A DNA stretch of 64,000 bases from NCBI RefSeq assembly GCF_001625445.1, contig NZ_LWHG01000011.1:744001-808000 (forward strand), in the 5' to 3' direction. This document shows positions 7,937 to 16,238 of the stretch, one piece after another. The translations under genes and the position numbers were made by a program. This DNA comes from Haladaptatus sp. R4 (GTDB lineage Archaea; Halobacteriota; Halobacteria; Halobacteriales; Haladaptataceae). Below the pieces are notes generated by a model. The model worked only from the letters and a program-made list of their open reading frames with translations, did no database searches and had not been told where the DNA came from. Position 1 is the first letter of the stretch. The number at the start of each line of letters is the position of its first letter.

Positions 7937-10417
7937 TGCGTCGCGCCGCAATCGTGGTCTTTGCCCTGGCGGCAACGTATCTGGCGGTCTCCGTCGCGCC
8001 AGTGAGTGCGGCCTCGGCAGGGCTGGCGGTCGGCAGTCGGCACACGACAACGAGTGATTTCGCGGCGGGCACCCTCGTTGATACCACCGCGGAAAATGAC
8101 TCGGTGGTCTTTACCGGTAGTTCGGTGTCGAAGCCAACTCCGGCACATGCCTGGAACTTCGAGGCCGGGAGCGGCACCACGGCCACGGACTCGGTTGGGT
8201 CGGCCGATGGATCGATCTCCGGGGCCACTTGGTCGTCTGATAGCCCCTCCGGATCGTACTCGCTCGCATTTGATGGGGCCTCGTCGAAGGTTGACCAACC
8301 GGGCGTGACTGATGTTGGCGATACGTTTACGTTGGAAGCGCGGTTTAAATCTGCGTCTGATGTGCAAAGCGACAGTTACGCGATTGTGGCAATCAACGGC
8401 CACCAAGGAGGGCACCAGAATTTTAAGGTCATCCTCCAAGATGACGGCTCCGGCGGGTTACGTGCCAATATCGGTAGTGGGTCGTCGAAAGTGAAGGTCG
8501 GTCACTTCGATTATCAGGCGAACACATGGTATCATGCGTTTGTAACATATGACGGCACCACGTTGAAATTCTACGTCAATGGGGAGCTAGTCGGCCAAAA
8601 GGATGCCTCGATCTCGACCTATACCACCTCGGCGTTTACTACCGGCTATGGTGTTTCGGACCTCGATTCCGCATCCGATTATTGGGAGGGCAAAATAGAC
8701 GCGGTACAACTCTATGATTCGGCACTCTCCGCGGGCGAAGTGACCGGAGAAGGCACGGGAGAATACACCTCGACGACGCATACTGCAGGCAATGTGAAAA
8801 GGGGGTGGGCGAATCTCTCGCTCACGAATACGACCGCGGCGGTCGAATGGCAGGGTTATGATGGCAATGCATGGCAGACGGTCAATCAGAGTTCGCACGC
8901 AGTGACCGGCAATTACACTGCTAACCTCTCGGGCGCTGCTTATTCACAGTGGCGCGTACAAGTGTCGTTCACCGCGACGGGCGAGAACGCGACAGGCATC
9001 CTCGCCGACGAAGGGGTGTTAATCCAACCCGAACCCCCAACGTTCACCGGCGGCGCATCCCCCGCGAACGGCTCGAATGCGATCGGTTCGAAAATCACGT
9101 TCTCCATTGGTGTCGATGATCCCGATTTCACCGGCAGTCTCAGACACCCTTACCGCAACCTTCCGCGTGAATGGGTTGGTGGTCGGCACCGATACCACCT
9201 CGTCGGCGGGCGTCGTCTCGACCGAGGTGAGTGGCCTGGATGGCGGCCCACACTCATGGTCAGTGACTCTCTCCGACTCATATGGCTATTCGGTGACATC
9301 GGCGACCCGAACTTTCTCCTCGCCGTTTGTGCTCCATATCTACGACGGCGCAAACAACTCCGAACTCCTCAAACAAGAGGTGAACCTCACAGCCAGCGGG
9401 ATTGCGGTGTCGTCGTCGTACCACATGGAAACGACCGTCACAAATGGCACGGTCGCACTCTCACAATTCCCTGAAGAAAGCATTTACCTCCGGTTGAACA
9501 CCACCGGGTACCGCGCGCGGCAACTCATGCTGGTCAATCCATTCGCAACGAGTAACCGCTATACCGTGTTGTATCCCGAAAACTCCTCATCGACCTTCAA
9601 CCAGTGTTTCAGCCTCGATAACCAAGGCGCAGGCTTCGCACCTGATCGCTCCTGGCTGCTCGTGCGCGCGCACTTCGACGGCGACTGGCGGACCGTAGCA
9701 GGCGGTTACTTCGGCCCAACCAACCGGCTGTGTGTCGATTTGCAAGACCAAACTGAGTATCGCCTCGTCGTGCAAGATAACGACGATCGGCGTTCACTCG
9801 GCGGCTACGTCGCCGAACAAGCGTTTGGCAACCAAGTGATTCCGCTCCCGGTCAAAGGCTTTCAGCTGTCGCTCGACCGCGGGGACACGTATCGATGGGA
9901 GGCCAGCGCGTCGAAAACGGACTCGGGGGGGCAAATCATCTTCAAGTTTGATAGCCGGGAGACCACCGCGAAAAACCTCGACGTGCGGGTGTACGAACAG
10001 GGTAACGAGTCGAATCAGTTAGACGCGGCTAGCGTCCCTGGCACGATCGACCAAAATTCAATGTCCTTCAACCTCACGGAGGATCAAACCGCAACACGAT
10101 GGGTCGTCGCGTGGAACGCCACCGTTGACGGCGCACCCGAACACGGTCAGTCGATCGTCTCGGCCGAACTCGGCGGTGCGGGCGTTGATCTCGGCCTCTC
10201 CGACGAAATGCAAAACGTCGCCATCGGCGGCTCGGTCATCCTCGTCGGAGGCTTGTTCGGTGCCGTCTCCGCGCCGATCGGCGCCGTCGTACTCGCCGGA
10301 TACGGCGGGCTGTTGTTCCTGCTCGGCTTGCTCGATATATCGAGTGTCGCGCTCTTTGCCGCGCTCGGGATCGCGGCCGTTGGCTTTGCGGCCTCCCACT
10401 TCGGAGGTGCGCGCTGA
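7936..10417 (+). CDS. Secreted LamG-domain surface protein with C-terminal membrane helices (one frame change near 9,136)
   Basis: Residues 1-25 are a signal peptide (MRRAAIVVFALAATYL, ending VSA). Residues about 70-270 form a LamG/concanavalin-like jelly roll (AWNFEAGSGTTATDS, WYHAFVTYDGTTLKFYVNG, KIDAVQLYDSALS). Ig-like beta domains follow. The frame changes at about 9,136: one extra base separates DDPDFTG from SDTLTATFRVNGL, and both sides belong to the same Ig-like fold. About 826 residues result. The last 80 residues contain three or four hydrophobic helices (GGSVILVGGLFGAVS, IAAVGFAASHFGG), so the ectodomain is anchored in the membrane. LamG domains bind glycans, so a receptor-binding or adhesion role is plausible, for example as tip or spike protein. 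The frame break may be an assembly error. Confidence 0.8.
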
Positions 10418-10773
10418 TGCGGGCCACAAATCTCGTCATCGGCCTCTCGTGCCTGCTCGCGACCGTGACGCTCATGAATGCCGCGCTCGGTCCGGCGCTC
10501 GGCATCAATCTCGTTACCGGCGAGCAGCACTCGGTGGACCACACCAAGAAAAACCTCACGAGCGACGTGGATACCGGCATCACCGACCAGGGGCGGCTCT
10601 CGCCACTCACGGCCGCGAAACAATTCGTCTCGATGATAACTCATCTCACGAGTTCGTCGAGCATCCTCTACAACCTGGGAGTGCCTGCCGCCATCGCCAA
10701 CTGGCTGACCGGACCGATGGTTTTCGTGATGGCGCTCGGGTTAGTGGCGCTCGTTATCCGCACGAGGCTCTAA
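10417..10773 (+). CDS. Unknown membrane protein with signal-like N-terminus
   Basis: The protein has 118 residues and its ATG overlaps the stop of the LamG gene. The N-terminus (about 5-25, LVIGLSCLLATVTLMNAAL) is a signal peptide or helix. A polar stretch of about 60 residues follows (Asp/Thr/Ser, then a helix with HLTSSSSILYNLG), and a final helix covers about 93-113 (MVFVMALGLVALVI) before an Arg-rich end (RTRL). An outward-facing middle part is expected. No family is recognised. Coupling to the LamG gene suggests that it escorts or anchors the LamG protein. Confidence 0.65.
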   Translation: MRATNLVIGLSCLLATVTLMNAALGPALGINLVTGEQHSVDHTKKNLTSDVDTGITDQGRLSPLTAAKQFVSMITHLTSSSSILYNLGVPAAIANWLTGPMVFVMALGLVALVIRTRL

Positions 10774-10774
10774 C

Positions 10775-11089
10775 ATGCTCGGCAATATCCTTCTCGGCAT
10801 CGGTGCTTGTGACGCCTCGAACTTCACGAGTGGGTCGTGGATGCAGGGCGTTATCTGTCCGTTCCAACAAACACTCGGGCCGGTGTTCGTGATCTTCGTC
10901 GGCGTGACGGTGTTCGCGGGCCTCGCGATCTACACCCGAAGCATGACCATTCCGGCCATTGTGTCCATCCTCCTCGTGGGGATGCTCGCGCCGGTCCTGC
11001 CGGTCTTGGGCGCGTGGTTGCTCATGCGCTACGTCGTTATCGTGGCGGCTGTCCTCCTGTTCCTGCTCTATCTAGCGGTGAAAGGATGA
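10775..11089 (+). CDS. Unknown three-helix membrane protein with N-terminal cysteines
   Basis: The protein has 104 residues and starts one base after the preceding stop. The first 30 residues contain two cysteines (GACDASN and VICPFQQ) that could form an external disulfide. Three helices follow at about 35-52 (LGPVFVIFVGVTVFAG), 58-78 (IPAIVSILLVGMLAP) and 82-102 (LMRYVVIVAAVLLFLL). Its end overlaps the next start codon (ATGA), so it is coupled to the metalloprotease-like gene. No family is recognised. Confidence 0.65.
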   Translation: MLGNILLGIGACDASNFTSGSWMQGVICPFQQTLGPVFVIFVGVTVFAGLAIYTRSMTIPAIVSILLVGMLAPVLPVLGAWLLMRYVVIVAAVLLFLLYLAVKG

Positions 11090-11711
11090 CGTCCGACCTC
11101 TCGCCGGAGCAGTTAACCCGCGTGTTCGCTTGCGGCATCGGTGGCCTCGAAGCGGGATTGATAGTCAATACCGGGGCACGCCTCTCACTCACGCCGACGG
11201 TCTGGCGGTCGGTGCTCGCCGCGGTCGGTCTGGGGGTTCTGCTCGTGACTGTCGCGGGCGTCCCGCTCGTCCTCGCGCTCCTCTCGCTTCGTGCGCGCGG
11301 TGTCCTGCCGGAGCGAGGGACCTCGCGCGGAGTGTGGGCGTCGGTGTGGGCACCGGCGAATCTCGCGCACGAAGCGACGCATGCGCTCGTGGCGCTCGTG
11401 CTCGGCGTCGAGTTCGATATGGTCCGGCGTGACGATGGGCGACTCGGGATTGACCTCGCGATTGATGAGACGGTGCCTGTCTGGGGCGTCGTGCTGGCGT
11501 CACTCGCGCGACACTCGTCGGGGGTGTCCTTGGCGCGGTGTTGCTCCCGTGGATTCTGGGGGCACTGTCGCCCGCTGTGGGCGTCGGGAGTGCGGTGGGG
11601 CGGCTCGTCGTTGGGATGTCTCTCGTGCGCTTTGGGTGGCCGTCGCGAGCGGACCTTGCGTTTCCAGCGTTCGCGGTCCGATACGTGGTCGCGAAGCGCG
11701 TCGCGGCGTGA
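11086..11711 (+). CDS. Membrane metalloprotease-like protein with HEATH motif (one frame change near 11,508)
   Basis: The ATG overlaps the preceding stop. Residues 40-65 form a membrane helix (AAVGLGVLLVTVAGVPLVLALL). At about 102-106 the sequence AHEATHALVALVLG holds an HExxH zinc-protease motif in a hydrophobic helix, as in site-2-protease/M50 and related membrane zincins. Near 11,508 the frame changes by minus one. In the other frame the protein continues as two helices (ATLVGGVLGAVLLPW, VGRLVVGMSLVRFG) to a stop at 11,711, giving about 208 residues. Both parts look coding, so the break is probably a missing base. A second metal-binding motif typical of M50 is not obvious. It could process a coat or surface protein of the element. 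Confidence 0.6.
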
Positions 11712-12028
11712 CGCCAGGGCTTCCGCTGTTTTTGCGGGGTGCGTTTCGAGTGTTTCGAGTGGAACGAGATTTCGGGTGCGGTGCGAAGGCGGGGCGGTGT
11801 ATTTTTTCAAGCCGGAGGCTTGTGCCCTTAGGCACACTCCCTAAGGGGGTATTGCCATCTGCTGGAAACTGCATGTCCATTCTGTCGGCAAGGTGTCGGT
11901 TTCGATATAGGGAGAGTCATTGCCAAATACAAGTTGACTTGTGTAAATGTGCTCACGATGGCTGTTCTCTGAAATTTTACTTGTATAAGGAAGAGGGAGA
12001 GAAAGGGTTGCCACTCACACGGACGGCG
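11712..12028. other. Non-coding gap between convergent operons, hairpin and palindrome
   Basis: These 317 bases hold no credible gene. They contain a T-run (GTATTTTTTC, about 11,800-11,809), a perfect 8-base inverted repeat CCCTTAGG/CCTAAGGG with a 7-base loop (11,825-11,847), a second small palindrome ACAAGT-TG-ACTTGT (11,929-11,942), and an AT-rich stretch at about 11,970-11,995. The gap separates the end of the twelve-gene operon from the end of the rep gene. The first hairpin suits a terminator. The palindrome plus AT-rich part could be a replication origin, since it lies beside rep. Confidence 0.5.
11825..11847. terminator. Perfect 8-bp hairpin after the element operon
   Basis: The arms CCCTTAGG (11,825-11,832) and CCTAAGGG (11,840-11,847) are separated by 7 bases. 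A T-run lies 15-25 bases upstream. It sits between two convergent transcription units, so it may serve as terminator for either strand. An origin-associated hairpin is the alternative. Confidence 0.4.
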
Positions 12029-13732
12029 CTACGGGAGAACGTTACTCACGCGATACGTCGCGACCCCTCCCTTTCCATCCGGACACTCGATGAGTGCCTG
12101 TCTGAATTCGGAGGGTTGGAAGTCGTTGCCCGTCCAGGCCATGAATCCCTGATCAATCACGTCTGGAAGTGACGGGACGCCAAGCGCACGCGCATCGTAG
12201 TCAGTGCGACCGAGCAGCGCCTCAATCTTGATGACGCGATCGGCGTGGACGGCATCGCTTTCGACGATCTCAACGCCATACTTCTGCATCCACTTGCGAA
12301 GGGTGGAACCGACATTTTTGAGGTTGCCATCCGCGAGCCGGAGCATCCTCTCGGTTGCTTTGCGTGCGTATTCGACTTGTCCCTCTGCAACCGCGAAAAT
12401 TTCGCGTAAGTCCTCGTGGACTTTCTGACAGACGAACTCCAGCGTTCCGTTGTTGTTCTCGACGAGTTCGTTTAGACCGGACAGGGCACGGTACACGGTC
12501 GAAACCGACCCGAGTTCGTCGGCCAACGCTTCGTAGTGGGTGGTCCCACCGTCGGCCATGATTCGGTGTAAGGCATCGAGTTCGCGATCGTTGGCATCGG
12601 CGAGTGTGCGCACGAGTGCGCTTCGACGACTCGTCTCCATGTGAGGCGTTGGGTCTTCGGTGAGTTCGGTCGCGCGGTCGCTCGACTCCGGTGTGAAATG
12701 CAGGTCGGGAACGAACACGTTCGGCGCGTCTGGCTCGATCGGGATACCCGCCCAATTGAGGCTGTTAACGAGAAATCCCTCCAGTTCGGAGACGAGCTTA
12801 TTGCGCTCACTCCAGGGCACCGAGCGGCTGTTCAGTTTGAGGTTGTCGTTTTTGTTCTTCCCGAGTCGGAACAAGACCTCATATTTCGGATGTGCGAGGG
12901 CGTCGCCTTCGGCTAAGAGTTCTTCGCTGCGGACGTTCTTCGGGTGGTACCATTCGAGCTTTACGCCGTGCTCCAGGCCGGGGAGTGGTTCAACCGAGTG
13001 GTCTGGGAGTTCGACCTTGTTCTGATAGCCAATCGTTTCGGTGTTGTCTAGATCAAAGCGGATATGAGAGCCTTTCTCGGTCGCATACAACTGTTGCAGT
13101 TTCGAGAAAATCCCATCGCCTTTGCACATCGAATCGGTGAACTGGCGATGAATACGGAGGTATCGCTCGTGTTGGAAGATTCCCGAAATCCAGGGCACTA
13201 CGTCACCCGGTCGGAAGTGGCGGCTACTCCATCGTTCGCCGCACTCGTGGGCGATCGCGCGGCACGTCTCCTGAATGACGGTGATGTACTCGTCGGGTTC
13301 GAGGTTGCTGCCTTGGAGAAGCACCTCCACCCCTTCGGTATAGTCTGATTGGGAGTCGAAGGGCGTCGAAATCTGGTTCCCGCTTTCGACGTGGCGCATG
13401 TTTTTCCAGCGGGGTTTGATCTGCATCGAGACTTTGCGTTGCCCATCGCCGGTCCAGTGGAGATCTAGCTCCCACATTCCCTTATCGGGGTCGCGTGAAT
13501 CCTTGAGACGGGGAGCGATTTTGCCGGTGTGATAGGTGAGCGAGATTTTCGCATCTTCCGGTCGTCCGTCTGGGCCGGTGGGTATCTCGGCGCGGATCGG
13601 TTCGTCGGCACGCGTCCCGCCATCGAGGGAACGAATGAACTTCCCGAGCGTAAAATAGGGAGCGATACTGGGCCAGTAGAGTTTGGCACCGAGTTCGTGG
13701 GGGGCGCTCGCGACGTGATACGGCCGTTTCAT
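12029..13732 (-). CDS. DUF7845/RepA-like replication protein
   Basis: The ATG at 13,732 gives 567 residues and overlaps the stop of the small upstream gene. An ATG eight codons earlier is less likely. The N-terminal half (APHELGAKLYWPSIAPYFTLG, RKVSMQIKPRWKNMRH, then STPFDSQSDYTEGVEVLLQGSN) matches what I recall of the haloarchaeal DUF7845 family, which includes the RepA-type protein of plasmid pHH205/virus SNJ1. Around residues 385-435 is a winged-helix part (ALVRTLADANDRELDALHRI, YEALADELGSVSTVYRALSGL). The C-terminal 100 residues resemble a DNA-binding/primase-associated tail. It is probably the replication initiator of the element. The family name is from memory and not from a search. Confidence 0.7.
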   Translation of the reverse strand: MKRPYHVASAPHELGAKLYWPSIAPYFTLGKFIRSLDGGTRADEPIRAEIPTGPDGRPEDAKISLTYHTGKIAPRLKDSRDPDKGMWELDLHWTGDGQRKVSMQIKPRWKNMRHVESGNQISTPFDSQSDYTEGVEVLLQGSNLEPDEYITVIQETCRAIAHECGERWSSRHFRPGDVVPWISGIFQHERYLRIHRQFTDSMCKGDGIFSKLQQLYATEKGSHIRFDLDNTETIGYQNKVELPDHSVEPLPGLEHGVKLEWYHPKNVRSEELLAEGDALAHPKYEVLFRLGKNKNDNLKLNSRSVPWSERNKLVSELEGFLVNSLNWAGIPIEPDAPNVFVPDLHFTPESSDRATELTEDPTPHMETSRRSALVRTLADANDRELDALHRIMADGGTTHYEALADELGSVSTVYRALSGLNELVENNNGTLEFVCQKVHEDLREIFAVAEGQVEYARKATERMLRLADGNLKNVGSTLRKWMQKYGVEIVESDAVHADRVIKIEALLGRTDYDARALGVPSLPDVIDQGFMAWTGNDFQPSEFRQALIECPDGKGGVATYRVSNVLP

Positions 13733-13863
13733 TGCGGGCCTCCTGTGAGTCCCCACACGAGTTGGCGGGCACAGCGAACGTGATACGCGGCGTTCTCGGG
13801 GTCATCGGTAAAATCGGCCGCGTTGAGATGGCGATCGATCTGCTCGAGGACATCCGCCATCAT
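13729..13863 (-). CDS. 44-residue acidic protein coupled to rep
   Basis: A short frame of 44 residues (MMADVLEQIDRHLNAADF to LVWGLTGGPQ) lies exactly between the zinc-finger gene and rep, with four-base ATGA overlaps on both sides. This tight packing and its amphipathic helical composition support a real gene. It has no cysteines and no membrane helix. A role as a copy-control or rep-associated helper is only a guess from position. Confidence 0.6.
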   Translation of the reverse strand: MMADVLEQIDRHLNAADFTDDPENAAYHVRCARQLVWGLTGGPQ

Positions 13864-14117
13864 CGACCACCCTTCGTGGCGATGATATCCTTATCGCTGG
13901 TCCCTCCCCATCGTTCTGGATTGCTTTCCGGGTCGGGGATGCCGATGTCGAGACCGGCAGCACTCCCCCGCTTTACGCGAGTTCGTGAATCACATGCGTA
14001 GCACCGGTGTACGTAATCTTCGTCGTCTCCGAAGACGCGACAGAAGTGAGAGGAAACGTGGGCGTCACAGTGAAGACACTGATTTTTGTCCCGGTCGGGA
14101 ACAAGTCGTGACGCCAT
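13860..14117 (-). CDS. DUF7563-type zinc finger protein
   Basis: The protein has 85 residues. Residues 14-47 carry CLHC, an HFCRVFG stretch and CYAC, giving two CxxC knuckles. The pattern CxxC-x(4)-H..RVFG...VHRCxxC is that of the small haloarchaeal DUF7563 zinc fingers common on plasmids and proviruses. The C-terminal 40 residues are polar, with Gly/Asp/Pro. It is the first gene of the replication operon (zinc finger, 44-residue protein, rep) and could regulate it. No other domain is seen. Confidence 0.7.
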   Translation of the reverse strand: MASRLVPDRDKNQCLHCDAHVSSHFCRVFGDDEDYVHRCYACDSRTRVKRGSAAGLDIGIPDPESNPERWGGTSDKDIIATKGGR

Positions 14118-14245
14118 CTAGAACTCACCCCTCTGTTTCTGGACTGGAAACGAAGGGCTCAGTAGCTGTGGCTGGCTTGTGGGTGAGAATTGGACGGGAA
14201 GTCGCCCCTGTCCTTTAAATTTCAGATCCGGAACGAATGATAATA

Positions 14246-14397
14246 TGCCCGGGGAGGGCTCCGAACCCTCGATCTCCGCATGTCCCAGATTCGAGACCTG
14301 GCGGGGTCTCTCGGGCGCATGGGAGGCTTCCAAGGCCTGAGCGCCAAATCTCAGAACCCTATGAGTGCGGCGCTATGTCCAGCTAAGCCACCCGGGC
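14246..14397 (-). tRNA. tRNA-Met(CAT), elongator, with intron
   Basis: On the minus strand the ends GCCCGGG and CCCGGGC pair as the acceptor stem, followed by discriminator A at 14,246. The T-arm (GAGGGTTCGGAGCCCTC) and D-arm (GCTTAGCTGGACATAGC) are clear. The anticodon arm CCGCA-CTCATA...A-TGCGG has anticodon CAT and is interrupted after position 37 by an intron of about 76 bases. The intron can form its own paired structure around the splice sites. Elongator tRNA-Met of haloarchaea characteristically carries such an intron; initiator tRNAs begin differently. The 3' end points at the accessory element. Confidence 0.93.
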
Positions 14398-14424
14398 TCA
14401 ATTACGGGTAGGCAACTGGTACTC

Positions 14425-14431
14425 TTTAAAG
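14425..14431 (-). promoter_or_regulatory. TATA box of tRNA-Met
   Basis: The stretch TTTAAAG on the plus strand (CTTTAAA on the minus strand) lies about 28-34 bases upstream of the tRNA 5' end at 14,397, the normal archaeal TATA position. Confidence 0.55.
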
Positions 14432-14559
14432 TTCCCATCTCACTTGAGGATGTGAGAGTGTCGATTGCCACCGCGTCACTCGATTTTGTCCACGCGCGAA
14501 CCGTCTCAGTTAGTGTTCGAGAGGATATGAGTTTTCTCCCTGTCGTGTCTACCCATCGG

Positions 14560-14567
14560 TTTTAAGA
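14560..14567 (+). promoter_or_regulatory. TATA box of the DUF7115 gene
   Basis: TTTTAAGA lies 23-30 bases before the ATG at 14,590. This implies a leaderless transcript and argues for that ATG over the in-frame ATGs at 14,569 and 14,575, which would be upstream of the transcription start. Confidence 0.55.
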
Positions 14568-14589
14568 CATGGGCATGACCATTCCCACC

Positions 14590-15746
14590 ATGAACGTTCC
14601 GGGAATCGTCCAGTCCAGCCTCGGTGACGAACACGTTGCCGCCAAAGTGTCCCTCGGAGGGGAAGACACCCTCTACGTGACGCCGACGCGGACGCTCATT
14701 TACCGCGCCGACGGCTTGCTCAGCGACGAGTCCGTCGAAGAGTATCCGCACGACGCGGAGCGAATCACCGTCTCCGAAGGTCGACGGAAGTCCTCCATCA
14801 CGCTCGACTACGGCATCGACGGCACAGAGCAGTTCAAGATTCCGACCAAACGCCTCCACGATGCGCTCCATCCCGTCATCGCCGGTGTGCTGAACGGCGC
14901 AGGTGTCACCGACTCGAACGAACAAGTCCTCCAGACCTACCAATTTAGCGAATTGACACTCGTCCTCACGAGCGCGCGCGTCGTGAAACACGTCGGCGAG
15001 GCTATCTGGGATACGGACTTCGAGCAGTTCCACTTCGCGGACGTGACGCGTCTCGATGTCGAGGAAGGAAACGTCTCCTCGCAGATCATCATCGAAGCCG
15101 ACGGCCGCCCACAGCGGATCAAAACCCCGACCGACCGGACGCGGGAGGTTCGTGAACGAATCGAGCAGGGACTGCTGTCCTACCACGACGTGGGAAGTTA
15201 CGCCGAGTTCGAGCAACGCGTGGCCCCCGAGGACCCGGAACCGGACCCCGACGAGAACGTCTCGCTCGAAGGTGACGACGTGTTCGGTGGTGGCGTCAAA
15301 CCCCTCGACGCGAACCCACCCGAACTGGACACCGAGGGGCAGATAATCGACACGCCCGGCGACGACCCGCTCGGCGACAGTGAACCGCAGACGACGGCCG
15401 AATCGCAAACGACGGCTGAACCGCAGACGTCCCCCGCCGCCGAAACCGCACCCACCGAGGAAGCGTTCGATCGGACTGAGGTGACGAGGGCGGCAACGTC
15501 GGGCACGGCGACCACGGCGACTACGACGAGCGGGATTGCGACCGAACCGGAACCCGAGGAACCTCGTCGGACGAACCCACCGGATTCGCCGACTCGGGTT
15601 TCGAGTCCGCGAGCGAGAATCTGGACGACCCCGTCGAATCGCAACTCGCGGCGCTGACCGAAACGGTCGAACGACAGAACGAACTGCTCGAACGACAGCA
15701 GAAAACCATCGAGCAACTCATCGCCGAACTCAGCCGCGCACGGTAG
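14590..15746 (+). CDS. DUF7115 domain protein (one frame change near 15,560)
   Basis: The start at 14,590 (MNVPGIVQSSLGDE) fits the TATA box and the family N-terminus. Residues 1-200 have two related PH-like beta-rich halves (TLYVTPTRTLIYRADG, LTLVLTSARVVKHVG). A Glu/Thr/Pro-rich linker follows, with repeats of QTTAE. Near 15,560 the frame shifts by one base. In the new frame the protein ends with a coiled coil (ALTETVERQNELLERQQKT), the normal end of this haloarchaeal family. In the old frame it ends in a basic, non-coding-like tail at 15,657. The corrected protein has about 385 residues. Its function is unknown; PH-like domains suggest lipid or protein binding. Confidence 0.8.
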
Positions 15747-15797
15747 GAACCTTCGATCCGATTTCTACCCTCGCTTATCCTCGTTCCCACTTACACT

Positions 15798-16133
15798 CTA
15801 TTCCCGCCCGGTTACCTTTCGGATGCAGGAGGAACCGAACGGGCCGAGTTCGCCCGCGTCGAGGCGGATGAAATGACCCGTCGAGATGCCGGTGCCACAG
15901 CGACGGCAGGTAAAATCGCCCTCCTTCGTCACGACTTGGCTCTCGAAGCGGACGAACCCGCCGCCGCTCGGTCGGATGATTCCGTTTTCCCGGTCGATGA
16001 CGCCGCGTTTTTCGGCCTCGTCGAGGATCGTTCGCGTCGTCGTCGGGTCGGTCGTGATCGTCTCGATACGGTCCACCGCCTCCGCGACCGATAGCTCGGG
16101 TTGTTCTAGCTTGCTCAACAGTTCGACCCCCAT
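15798..16133 (-). CDS. DUF5830 family protein (MarR-like with zinc finger)
   Basis: The protein has 111 residues. The N-terminal 60 form a winged-helix-like fold (LSVAEAVDRIETITTD, TRTILDEAEKRGVIDRE). The C-terminal part has CRRC, a histidine (STGHFI) and a later single cysteine (FGSSCIRKVTGRE), which may bind zinc. This is the haloarchaeal DUF5830 family. A regulatory role is inferred from the fold only. It is a single gene, convergent with the DUF7115 gene and divergent from the TVP38 gene. Confidence 0.8.
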   Translation of the reverse strand: MGVELLSKLEQPELSVAEAVDRIETITTDPTTTRTILDEAEKRGVIDRENGIIRPSGGGFVRFESQVVTKEGDFTCRRCGTGISTGHFIRLDAGELGPFGSSCIRKVTGRE

Positions 16134-16238
16134 CCGCCACGGGGTCGGCGTCCGCGTCCATCGTTTATGGCTGTGATACGAGGCGGATTAAGCGTTGCGC
16201 GCTCGGGTGGAAAGAACTTAACCACTCCTCCGGCAACG

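Larger units (their letters stand above)
1..14245. mobile_element. Virus-like or plasmid-like element abutting tRNA-Met
   Basis: The stretch from the left window edge to the 3' end of the tRNA-Met gene contains no recognisable housekeeping gene. It has a minus-strand ATPase block, a twelve-gene plus-strand operon of mostly membrane proteins with start/stop overlaps, and a replication block with a DUF7845/RepA-like protein. Its right edge falls at the 3' end of a tRNA gene, the classical archaeal integration target. I find no integrase and no second copy of the tRNA 3' end, because the left end is outside the window. Integration is therefore inferred from position. The gene set suggests a virus or an appendage-encoding plasmid rather than an insertion sequence. 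Confidence 0.7.

Noticed and set aside
7936-9474. LamG gene as a truncated pseudogene ending at 9,474
   Set aside because: The other frame continues the same Ig-like and anchor region from 9,137 to 10,417, and similar breaks occur in core genes. An assembly error is more likely than decay.
11086-11844. Long basic C-terminal extension of the metalloprotease-like protein to 11,844
   Set aside because: After the HEATH helix the original frame turns Arg/Ser-rich and non-hydrophobic. The other frame has membrane helices and stops at 11,711.
1-14245. Identity as a pleolipovirus
   Set aside because: No recognisable pleolipovirus-type NTPase, internal membrane protein and spike in the known order. 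The overall layout (tiny secreted protein, LamG, metalloprotease) is different.
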